Source: Betaproteobacteria bacterium (GTDB lineage Bacteria > Pseudomonadota > Gammaproteobacteria > Burkholderiales > Rhodocyclaceae). Taken from it: a DNA stretch of 64,000 nucleotides. Below are positions 25,271-32,399 of the stretch, one piece after another; the first letter of the stretch is position 1, and each line of letters begins with the position of its first letter. A program made the translations under genes and the position numbers. The stretch spans positions 1 to 64,000 of the forward strand of contig JACQYB010000005.1 in assembly GCA_016208415.1 (NCBI GenBank). The letters run 5' to 3'. The notes beneath the pieces were generated by a model, which ran no database searches, was not told the origin of the DNA, and worked only from the letters and a program-made list of their open reading frames with translations.

Positions 25271-26533
25271 ATGGACAAGCGCGTCGAAGCGAGCCCCCCC
25301 CGAAGACGCGGCGATGCCGCGTCCTCCCCCCACGGGGCAAAGAAGCACCTGGGGCGGCCCGGCGCGTTTCTCCAGCCGGAGGCACCGGTCCGGGTGGACA
25401 GCACCCTGTGCTCCCGCTACCGCTGCAGCAAGTCCGAGTGTGCGGCGTGCGCGGTGGTGTGTCCCGTTCCCGGTGCCGTTCGCCTGGCCGGGGAAGGCGC
25501 CGAGATCACCGCCGCTTGCGTGGGCTGCGGCGCCTGCGCCTCAGCCTGCCCGAACGGCGCCATCCGCCCGCTGGAAGACGACGGGCGGATGGCGCAGCGC
25601 ATCCGCGAGCGGGTGCGTCCGGGGGCGGTGTTCCGCGTTGCCTGCACCCGGGCCGAGGGCAAGGCGGACCTCGTCCTGCCCTGCCTCTCGCGGCTCACCG
25701 AGGCCCTCGTCCTGGAGCCGATCCGGGGCGGGGCAACCCAGGTCGAGTTGCTCGATCCGGACTGCACCGCCTGCGGACTCAGGAAGGCCGCGCCCCAATG
25801 GAACAGGGTGGCGAATTTCGCCGGGGCGCTGTGCGAGGCGGCGGGTCTGGGAGCAGACCGGGTGGCGTGGCTGCCGGTGCCTGAAGGGAAGGCCGAGGAA
25901 GTGCGCCCCGTCGCCAAGGCCCCCAACTCGCGCCGGGCGATGTTCCAGGCCATGGCCGAGCGCTGGAAGGCGAGCGGCGAAGCCGCGGCGACGCAGGAGG
26001 TGGAAGCCGAGCCCGCCAAGGCTGCGCCCTTCCGCGAAATCGTCCAACGGCATTCGGCCAACCCCAAGCGAACGGACTTGCTGCAGGTACTGGAGGCCCT
26101 GCCCGGTATACAGCCGGCGTCGAAGGTGGTTCTCGCGGCCGGCGTGCCGCTGGCCCAATTGGAGGTGGACCGCCGCTGCGTGGGCTGCAACGTGTGCGAA
26201 ACCCTGTGCCCGGTGGACGCGCTGCGACATCGGGACAAGAACGGGACGTACGCGCTCGAACTGGACGCCGCGCGCTGCACCGGCTGCCGGGTGTGCGCGG
26301 CGGCCTGCTACCACCAGGCCATCCACGTGCGCGAGACCGTCGATCTTGCGGTGCTGTTCGAGCGTCCCCGCGTCACCCTCTTCTCCGCCACCCGGCGCAC
26401 CTGCCGCGCCTGCGGGGAGAGCTTCCTGGACGATGCGTCCGAGTTCTGCCCCGCCTGTCGGCTCTCCGGCGACCGCCGCGACGCCATTGCGCGGCGCTTC
26501 TTCATGGGAGGACACCAGCGTGATCAATTCTGA
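25271..26533 (+). CDS. Polyferredoxin with C-terminal zinc-ribbon-like motif
   Basis: 420 residues. Cys groups: CSRYRC with CAACAVVC near residues 46-64, CVGCGACASAC near 85, CVGCNVCETLC near 305, CTGCRVCAAAC near 340, and CRAC/CPAC near 380-400. A linker (about 100-290) carries scattered Cys. No signal peptide or membrane span was seen, so it may work on the cytoplasmic side or be carried out with a partner. It stands where a membrane quinone-reacting subunit would be expected, so it may route electrons or assist maturation. Residues about 9-32 are encoded by a dispersed repeat. The start at 25271 has GGAGCGGGAG just upstream. Confidence 0.78.
   Translation: MDKRVEASPPRRRGDAASSPHGAKKHLGRPGAFLQPEAPVRVDSTLCSRYRCSKSECAACAVVCPVPGAVRLAGEGAEITAACVGCGACASACPNGAIRPLEDDGRMAQRIRERVRPGAVFRVACTRAEGKADLVLPCLSRLTEALVLEPIRGGATQVELLDPDCTACGLRKAAPQWNRVANFAGALCEAAGLGADRVAWLPVPEGKAEEVRPVAKAPNSRRAMFQAMAERWKASGEAAATQEVEAEPAKAAPFREIVQRHSANPKRTDLLQVLEALPGIQPASKVVLAAGVPLAQLEVDRRCVGCNVCETLCPVDALRHRDKNGTYALELDAARCTGCRVCAAACYHQAIHVRETVDLAVLFERPRVTLFSATRRTCRACGESFLDDASEFCPACRLSGDRRDAIARRFFMGGHQRDQF
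25294..25364 (+). repeat. Dispersed GC-rich repeat, copy 4, inside a coding region
   Basis: A C-run, the internal palindrome GACGCGGCGATGCCGCGTC, CCTCCCCCCACGGGG and the shared tail CCTGGGGCGGCCCGGCG. It is read in frame as the N-terminus of the polyferredoxin. Confidence 0.75.
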
Positions 26534-27209
26534 GGATCTGCGAGACATTGCCGCCGGACGGGCGAAGACCTACGCCGTCCTGGCCGCCCTCTACGCCGCA
26601 CCGCCCGCGCCCGAACTGGCGGCAACGATCCGCGCCGGGGGGCTGGCGCAGGAGCCGGGCAGCACCCTGGCCGATGCCGCCGACGAACTGACGGAGTGCT
26701 TCCGGCGGGCAGCCAGGGACGAGACCGGGAACGAGGTCGTCGCCGAGCACACCCGGCTGTTCGTGCTGCCCTCCGGCGTGGTGCCCCACGAGTCCTACTA
26801 CCTGGACGAGAACCGCCGCGTGGGCGGCCACGTCACCGTCGCCGTGGAACGCTATTACAAGGCGGCGGCGGCGCAGCCGACCCGTGCCCGCCTGGAGCTA
26901 CCCGACCACATGGGCGTGGAACTGGAGTTCATGGGCTTCCTCTGCGACATCGAGGCCCAGTTGTGGCAGGCGGCCAACCGGGAGGGGCTGGAGCAATGCA
27001 TCGCCTTCCAGCGCGGCTTTCTCGACACCCACCTGCTGCGCTGGCATCAGGCCCTGTGCCAGAGGATCGTCGACGAATCCCCGCTGGATCTGTATCGGGC
27101 CCTGGCCCGGCTCACCGTCGATTTCCTGGAAGCGGAGCGGACCTATGTGCCGCCCCTGGACGAGGAGACCTGCTCCAAAGGGAGGAAAGCATGCGTATGC
27201 GAATCTTGA
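26520..27209 (+). CDS. TorD/DmsD-family molybdoenzyme chaperone
   Basis: 229 residues from a GTG that overlaps the polyferredoxin gene by 14 bp. All-helical, with the family features EHTRLFVLPSGVVPHESYY (about 80-98) and LELPDHMGVELEFMGFLCD (about 122-140). Such chaperones bind the Tat signal of a DMSO-reductase-family enzyme and help insert the Mo cofactor; the natural client is the TtrA-like protein encoded three genes upstream. It has a Cys-bearing tail (ETCSKGRKACVC) overlapping the next gene. Confidence 0.88.
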   Translation: MINSEDLRDIAAGRAKTYAVLAALYAAPPAPELAATIRAGGLAQEPGSTLADAADELTECFRRAARDETGNEVVAEHTRLFVLPSGVVPHESYYLDENRRVGGHVTVAVERYYKAAAAQPTRARLELPDHMGVELEFMGFLCDIEAQLWQAANREGLEQCIAFQRGFLDTHLLRWHQALCQRIVDESPLDLYRALARLTVDFLEAERTYVPPLDEETCSKGRKACVCES

Positions 27210-27772
27210 CGGCTGCGTGTTTGGGACTGGCCTCGACCGTTGCACTGGCCGCTGGGCTGGAGGCGCAAACGCCCATCGACTGGCCGCCCAAGGCGGTGCC
27301 CAAGCAGCCCACGGGCAAGGTGCCGGACCTCAAGGCCAAGAACGAGGTCTGCATGGACTGCCACGCGGAGATCCTGGATGTGAAGGCGGCGCGCAAGGCG
27401 GCCGGCAAGGACATCCCCAACCTGCATCGCCTCCATCTGGACTCGAAGAAGGTGGCCTACGAGGGCAAGAACCGCGACTGCCTCACCTGCCACGAGATGA
27501 TCGTCCCGGTGGAGGGCAAGGCGCCCAGGAAGGAAGGCTGGTTCGCCAAGGGCGACGTCTATCACCCCAACTGGCTGCAGGAACCCAAGGGGGTGTGGAA
27601 GAAGCTGATCGTGCGTGCCGGCGAGGGTGGCGATTTCGTCCGGGTGGACGCGGTGCGGCCCATGGAACCGCACCTCTACAAGCCCAGCCTCAAGCGGCTG
27701 GTGTGCGCGGAATGCCATGGTTCCGACAGCAAGATCAAGACCTTCTACGGCGTACCGGAGGCGGGCAAATAG
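27191..27772 (+). CDS. Periplasmic triheme c-type cytochrome
   Basis: 193 residues with a signal peptide (MRMRILTAACLGLASTVALA). Three haem-binding motifs: CMDCH, CLTCH and CAECH. Extra His residues (HRLHLDSKK) can serve as distal ligands. It follows the TorD-like gene with a 19-bp overlap and a strong GGAGGAAA ribosome site, so it is likely the redox partner of the TtrA-like enzyme in place of a membrane anchor. Confidence 0.88.
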   Translation: MRMRILTAACLGLASTVALAAGLEAQTPIDWPPKAVPKQPTGKVPDLKAKNEVCMDCHAEILDVKAARKAAGKDIPNLHRLHLDSKKVAYEGKNRDCLTCHEMIVPVEGKAPRKEGWFAKGDVYHPNWLQEPKGVWKKLIVRAGEGGDFVRVDAVRPMEPHLYKPSLKRLVCAECHGSDSKIKTFYGVPEAGK

Positions 27773-27851
27773 TCTGGCCGGGTCGCTGCCGGCGCATGTC
27801 GGCAACGACCGCCGGAGCAACGGAAACGGGATCGTGGCCAACGGCATCATC

Positions 27852-29606
27852 ATGCGTCGCTGGGTACCCGGCCTGATCGCGGGCAGCCTGGTCATGGGCG
27901 GCGTCTGGGCTGCGCCGCCGGCCGGCAAGCCGGCGAAGAAGCTCGACGCCCAGGCGGAGATCCTGCGCCGCCTGCAGGAGCTGGAAGTCCAGGTCGCCCA
28001 GTTCAGGGCGGAAACCGCCCGCTTGCAGGCGGAACTGGCCCGGCGTGACCAGGCGGGCAAGCCGCCGCCGGCAAGCGCCGGCCCGGTCGCCGCCGCAGGG
28101 ACCAAGCCTGCGGCTTCGGGCGACTGGGACGAACCCGAGGTCGAGAAGACGGCGCAAGGGCGCGACGAGGAGGCCCGCCGCCGCGTCATGGCCCTGGAAA
28201 CCCAGGTGCGCAAGTTCGGCGCCGAGACGGCCAAACAGGCCGAGGAGACCAAGGGCAAACCCCACTGGGAGTTCTCCGGCAAGCTCAAGGCGCGGGTGAA
28301 CAGCCGCCACAATTTCAACCTGGGCAACCCGTTGCAGGAGTGGCGCTTCGACAACGCCACCTTCGTCGACCACCGCTTCCAGCTCGGCATCGAGGCTTCG
28401 CACGAGACGCTGTCGGCCAAGCTGGTGCTGGACAAGGGCAACTTCGTCTTCGACTGGAAGGAGGACAGCGAAGGCACCCTGGAGCGCTGGGGCGAGTTCC
28501 AGACGGTGAACTCGGCCCTGATCCGCGAGATGTACGCTCAATACACGGGGCCGTTCATGGTGCGAATGGGGCGCCAGAGCTGGGATGTGGCCGGCATCGT
28601 GCTGGAGGGGCCGATGGACTCGGTCCGTGCCCAGGTACCCCTGGGCAAGCTGCCCTGGGGCCAGACCACGCTGGGCGCCGGCTACATGTCCGTCGCCGGC
28701 GGCTGGCGCAGCTACAACAACTTCGGCGCCGGTCCGGCCGGTGATCGCAGTGAGCTGCTTTATGCCTCGAACAAGCTGGACGCCTACTACCTCGATCTCG
28801 AGATCCGTCCGGCCAAGGGGCTGCAACTCAAGCCCTACCTGCTGAAGGTGCGCGACCGCGGCGGTGCCGGCGATGCCGACCTCAATCTGGACAAGGATTT
28901 CAACGCCGCCACCACGCCGCGGGACGGCCGCTTCGAGCCCCTGTGGGCCGGCCTTTCGGCGGCAGCCGAAATCGGGAAATTGAAGCTCGATGCGCAGGCC
29001 GTATGGCTTTCCGGCGACATCACCGCCGGCCGGAAGGTCAGCGCCAATGCCCTGGTGCTCCACGTAGCGCAAGATTTCGGCCGGGTCGGATCGCTGCACA
29101 ATCTCTCCGCGGGCGTGCAGTTCGGCCGCGGTTCCGGCAACGGCACGGACGACCCCGCCAGCGGCACGCTGCGCAACTTCAACGCCCTGTTCCTGTGCCG
29201 CGACCGGCACAAGTTCGGCAAGATATTCAGCGAGGACATCCGCGCCGGCTACTTCATGTGGGACAGCAACCTGTCCAACATCACCTACCTGCGCCTCGAC
29301 GCGACGCTGGAGCCGGTGAAGGGCCTGCGCGTAACGCCGTCGGTGACGCGGGTGTGGACCACCCGATCCGTGTTCGAGGGCCGCGGGCCGGTGTTCGACT
29401 GGAGCAAGGGCAGCGCCACTTCGACCAACCTGACCCGGGACGTGGGCTGGGAGGCCGACCTGGACGTGAGCTATCCGCTGACGAAGAACCTGGACGGCTT
29501 CTTCTCCCTGGGCTACTTCAAGCCCGGCGCCGTCTATGCCCGTCCCGACGGCAGCCGGCCCAGGGCGGCTTTCGAGCTGATCTTCGGCGGCGAGTTCAAG
29601 TTCTGA
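27852..29606 (+). CDS. Outer-membrane barrel with N-terminal coiled coil, cytochrome-linked
   Basis: 584 residues with a signal peptide (MRRWVPGLIAGSLVMGGVWA). A coiled coil follows at about 30-60 (AEILRRLQELEVQVAQFRAE), a low-complexity linker to about 110, then about 450 residues of amphipathic strands ending in Phe (FELIFGGEFKF). It is encoded between cytochrome genes, which suggests an outer-membrane conduit or pore serving the periplasmic redox proteins. The cytochromes here have few haems, so an MtrCAB-like wire is not shown. It could equally be an anion porin for the enzyme's substrate. Confidence 0.75.
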   Translation: MRRWVPGLIAGSLVMGGVWAAPPAGKPAKKLDAQAEILRRLQELEVQVAQFRAETARLQAELARRDQAGKPPPASAGPVAAAGTKPAASGDWDEPEVEKTAQGRDEEARRRVMALETQVRKFGAETAKQAEETKGKPHWEFSGKLKARVNSRHNFNLGNPLQEWRFDNATFVDHRFQLGIEASHETLSAKLVLDKGNFVFDWKEDSEGTLERWGEFQTVNSALIREMYAQYTGPFMVRMGRQSWDVAGIVLEGPMDSVRAQVPLGKLPWGQTTLGAGYMSVAGGWRSYNNFGAGPAGDRSELLYASNKLDAYYLDLEIRPAKGLQLKPYLLKVRDRGGAGDADLNLDKDFNAATTPRDGRFEPLWAGLSAAAEIGKLKLDAQAVWLSGDITAGRKVSANALVLHVAQDFGRVGSLHNLSAGVQFGRGSGNGTDDPASGTLRNFNALFLCRDRHKFGKIFSEDIRAGYFMWDSNLSNITYLRLDATLEPVKGLRVTPSVTRVWTTRSVFEGRGPVFDWSKGSATSTNLTRDVGWEADLDVSYPLTKNLDGFFSLGYFKPGAVYARPDGSRPRAAFELIFGGEFKF

Positions 29607-29608
29607 CC

Positions 29609-29959
29609 ATGAAACCCTCGGCCTCCCTCCTCCTGTCCGGCTGCCTGGCCATCGTGCCCGGCGGGCCAGCCATGGCCGAGGGGGACGTGCCGTCAGTGGG
29701 CATCCAGTCCGAGAAGCTGTGCACCGAGCGTCCGCCGTCCCTGTTCAACCTGCGCGCCGAGGCTGCCGGGCTGACGCCGCCGCTGCACTTTCTCTGGGAC
29801 CTGGGCAACGGCATGCAACGCAGCGGGCCGGAAGTGCTGGAACAAGCCTACGAATTCGGACGCTACGACGTGGTGCTGGCCGTGCGCGACGCCGCCGGGC
29901 GCGTGAAGAAGGCGAGCATGGCCCTCGACGTGGAAGCCCAGGGCTGCGGCGGAATCTGA
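29609..29959 (+). CDS. Small exported PKD-like protein
   Basis: 116 residues with a signal peptide ending PAMA. The body resembles one PKD-type Ig fold: LHFLWDLGNGMQRSGPEV, then YEFGRYDVVLAVRDAAGR. One early Cys (EKLC) and a late one (GCGG) may form a disulfide. It begins 2 bp after the barrel stop and is probably an accessory surface or periplasmic structural protein. I know of no function for it. Confidence 0.7.
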   Translation: MKPSASLLLSGCLAIVPGGPAMAEGDVPSVGIQSEKLCTERPPSLFNLRAEAAGLTPPLHFLWDLGNGMQRSGPEVLEQAYEFGRYDVVLAVRDAAGRVKKASMALDVEAQGCGGI

Positions 29960-29973
29960 TGGTCACTGAAGGG

Positions 29974-30918
29974 ATGAATACGATGATGAGACACATGGCA
30001 CTGGCGGTTTTCCTGATGGGCAGCGTGCTGGCCTGGGCGGACGAGGAGTCCACCGTGCGCATCACCCAGAGCGACGGCAGCGTGGAAATCGTGAAGAGCG
30101 GCGCCCAGGCTGGCAAGCCGGCCAAGGAAGGCGATCTTCTCGAACGGGGCGACCGGCTGGTGGCCCGGGAGAAGTCCGCGGCGCTGCTGCTGTGGTCCAA
30201 CGGCAGCATCGTGAAGGTCTATCCCAACACCGAAATCGCCCTGGCGGGCGTGTCCTTCGACCTGGAAAAGAAGATGGAGAAGACGCTGCTGGACCTGGAC
30301 CGTGGGCGCATCTTCGTCAAGGCCCAGGTGCCCGAGCATCTGTTCTGCGAATTCAAGGTGCGCGCGGCGGGACTGGATGTGCGCACCCAGGGTGCCGAAT
30401 TCGCCCTCGCCCACGACGCGGAAAAGAAGAGCGTCACGGCGTGGTCCCTCACGGGTCGCCTGGTGAGCGACGCGGGGAGCGAGCGCGTGCGCATCGACGA
30501 CGGCCAGCAGAGCGCAATCCGCGCCGGCGCCAGGCCGGGGCCGGACGACCTGAAAGCGATGGACGACAAGACGAAGCAGTCCCTGGCCAAGGTCTCCAAG
30601 GATCTGGGCGGCAGCCTGCTGCTGGAAGAAGGCGCCGGCGCGACCGGCGGCAAGCTGGTGGCGAAGATCGGCGGCGTGGCGGCGCGGCGCGGCAGCACGC
30701 CCTTCAAGGTGGGCTTCAAGGCCCTGGTCAAGGGCGGCAGCGGCAAGCTCAGGTCCGTCACCTGGGATTTCGGCGACGGCGAATCCGCCAGCGCCAAGGA
30801 CGTGGAGCACACCTTCACCCAGGGCCTGTACGTGGTCATCCTGCGCGTCGAGGACGAGAACGGCGAAAAGGCCTCCGCCCAGACCGGCATCTCGGTGGAA
30901 GCGGACTGCGGCTGCTAG
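29974..30918 (+). CDS. Exported FecR-domain protein with C-terminal PKD domain
   Basis: 314 residues from the ATG at 29974; an ATG at 29959 is also possible and would overlap the previous stop. The signal peptide is MRHMALAVFLMGSVLAWA. A FecR-like domain occupies about 25-165 (LLERGDRLVAREKSAALLLW, then VRTQGAEFALAHD). A PKD domain forms the C-terminus (VTWDFGDGESASAKDVEHTF) and ends CGC. Classic FecR proteins are membrane-bound sigma-factor regulators; this one lacks a cytoplasmic domain, so a structural or ligand-binding role in the redox cluster is more likely. Confidence 0.8.
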   Translation: MNTMMRHMALAVFLMGSVLAWADEESTVRITQSDGSVEIVKSGAQAGKPAKEGDLLERGDRLVAREKSAALLLWSNGSIVKVYPNTEIALAGVSFDLEKKMEKTLLDLDRGRIFVKAQVPEHLFCEFKVRAAGLDVRTQGAEFALAHDAEKKSVTAWSLTGRLVSDAGSERVRIDDGQQSAIRAGARPGPDDLKAMDDKTKQSLAKVSKDLGGSLLLEEGAGATGGKLVAKIGGVAARRGSTPFKVGFKALVKGGSGKLRSVTWDFGDGESASAKDVEHTFTQGLYVVILRVEDENGEKASAQTGISVEADCGC

Positions 30919-30923
30919 AGAGC

Positions 30924-30991
30924 GCCCCCAGGAAACGTCTGCGACGTTTCCGCCCCCCGAGGGGGTCAAGGAAACTTGGGGCGGCCCGGCG
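30924..30991 (+). repeat. Dispersed GC-rich repeat, copy 5
   Basis: CCCCC, the perfect internal palindrome GGAAACGTCTGCGACGTTTCC, CGCCCCCCGAGGGGG and the shared tail CTTGGGGCGGCCCGGCG. It occupies most of the gap between the FecR-PKD gene and the tetraheme cytochrome gene. Confidence 0.8.
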
Positions 30992-31035
30992 TTTCCTTGA
31001 GAGCGAACGACTGACTTGTGACTCGGAGAAAGAAA

Positions 31036-31734
31036 ATGATGCGAATCCTGCTGGTTATCCTGGGCAGCGCCGCCCTGGCGAGCGCGACCACCGCCAACGC
31101 CGCGCCGGAATACGTCGGCGTCAAGGTCTGCACCAAGTGCCACGAGGTCCAGGGCGAATCCTGGGCCACCACGGCCCATGCCAAGACCTTCGAGGCGCTC
31201 AAGCCGGGCACCAAGGCCGACGAGAAGAAGAAGGCCAAACTCGATCCGGACAAGGATTACACCAAGGACAAGGACTGCGTCGGCTGCCACAGCACCGGCT
31301 TCGGCCAGGCTGGCGGCTACGCGGCGGGCACGGCGCCCGGCGGCGAGAAACAGCTCGGATCGGTGGGCTGCGAATCCTGTCACGGCCCCGGCGGCGGCTA
31401 CCGCGACCAGCACAGCAAGGCGGAAAAGAAGCTGAAGGCAAGCTCGGAAGCCACGCCGCGCAAGGCCCTGGTGGCCATGGGCCAGAACTTCGACTACGAC
31501 AAGGCCTGCGCCGCTTGCCATCTGAACTTCAAGGGCTCGCCGCACAAGGGCGCCAAGGCGCCGTTCACTCCCTTCACGCCGGACGTCGATGCCAAGTACA
31601 GGTTCGAGTTCGACAAGGCGGTGCGCACCAAGGCCCTGCATGAGCACTACAAGCTGAAGGGCGTATTCACGGGCGATCCGGTGCCGGCGGTGCGGGCCGA
31701 TTTCCAGAAGACCGCCAAAGAGATTCCGGAATGA
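31036..31734 (+). CDS. Periplasmic tetraheme cytochrome c (c554-like)
   Basis: 232 residues with a signal peptide (MMRILLVILGSAALASATTANA). Haem motifs: CTKCH, CVGCH, CESCH and CAACH. The layout, with YVGVKVCTKCH just after the signal and SVGCESCHGPGGG in the middle, resembles cytochrome c554-type and related multihaem proteins. It overlaps the NapC-like gene by ATGA, so the two are probably direct electron-transfer partners. Confidence 0.9.
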   Translation: MMRILLVILGSAALASATTANAAPEYVGVKVCTKCHEVQGESWATTAHAKTFEALKPGTKADEKKKAKLDPDKDYTKDKDCVGCHSTGFGQAGGYAAGTAPGGEKQLGSVGCESCHGPGGGYRDQHSKAEKKLKASSEATPRKALVAMGQNFDYDKACAACHLNFKGSPHKGAKAPFTPFTPDVDAKYRFEFDKAVRTKALHEHYKLKGVFTGDPVPAVRADFQKTAKEIPE

Positions 31735-32375
31735 GCGACGCCAACCACAAGGCGGCGCCTGCCACGGGCGCCGCCGAGGAAGGGAAAGGCGCGCTCGGCC
31801 GTGCCTGGGCAGCGCTGCGGCGGCCCAGCGCCCGCTACTCGCTGCTCGGCATTGTGGCAGCCGGCTTCGTCGCGGGGATCGTCTTCTGGGGCGGCTTCAA
31901 CACCGCCATGGAGGCCACCAACGCCCTGGAGTTCTGCATCTCCTGCCACGAGATGCAGGACACGGTCTACGAAGAATACAAAAAAACCATCCATTACTCC
32001 AACCGCACCGGCGTGCGCGCCATCTGTTCCGACTGCCACGTGCCCAGGGACTGGCTGCACAAGATGGCCCGCAAGATCCAGGCCTCGGGCGAAATCTACG
32101 GCAAGGTAATGGGCACCATCGACACGCCGGAGAAGTTCGAGGCCAAGCGCCTCACGCTCGCCGAGCACGAGTGGGCGCGCATGAAGGCTTCCGACTCGCG
32201 CGAGTGCCGCAACTGCCACAGCTTCGAAGGGATGTCGAAGGACGCGCAGACGGATACGGCCTGGCGCCGGCACAAGGGCGCCCTGAAGAAGGGCGAGACC
32301 TGCATCGACTGCCACAAGGGCATCGCCCACAAGGAGCCGGGCGGGGCGAAGAAGGACACAGAGGAACAAGGTTAA
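31731..32375 (+). CDS. NapC/NirT-type membrane-anchored tetraheme cytochrome c
   Basis: 214 residues. One membrane anchor at about 37-57 (YSLLGIVAAGFVAGIVFW), then four haem motifs: CISCH, CSDCH, CRNCH and CIDCH. NapC-type proteins oxidise quinol and pass electrons to periplasmic partners. It is the only obvious quinone-reacting protein of the island and lies directly before the type II molybdoenzyme, so it may connect the quinone pool with either enzyme through the tetraheme protein. Confidence 0.92.
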   Translation: MSDANHKAAPATGAAEEGKGALGRAWAALRRPSARYSLLGIVAAGFVAGIVFWGGFNTAMEATNALEFCISCHEMQDTVYEEYKKTIHYSNRTGVRAICSDCHVPRDWLHKMARKIQASGEIYGKVMGTIDTPEKFEAKRLTLAEHEWARMKASDSRECRNCHSFEGMSKDAQTDTAWRRHKGALKKGETCIDCHKGIAHKEPGGAKKDTEEQG

Positions 32376-32399
32376 CTGTCTGAATTTGGGGGATATGTC

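Noticed and set aside
20325-27772. Arsenite-oxidase (Arx) operon, suggested by the PhnD-like/kinase/regulator trio
   Set aside because: The trio resembles ArxXSR, but the catalytic subunit is about 974 residues with a TtrA-like insertion and there is no NrfD-type subunit. Kept only as a regulatory parallel.
27852-32375. MtrCAB-type extracellular electron-transfer conduit
   Set aside because: A barrel is present, but the cytochromes have only three or four haems each and no decaheme MtrA or surface MtrC is encoded.
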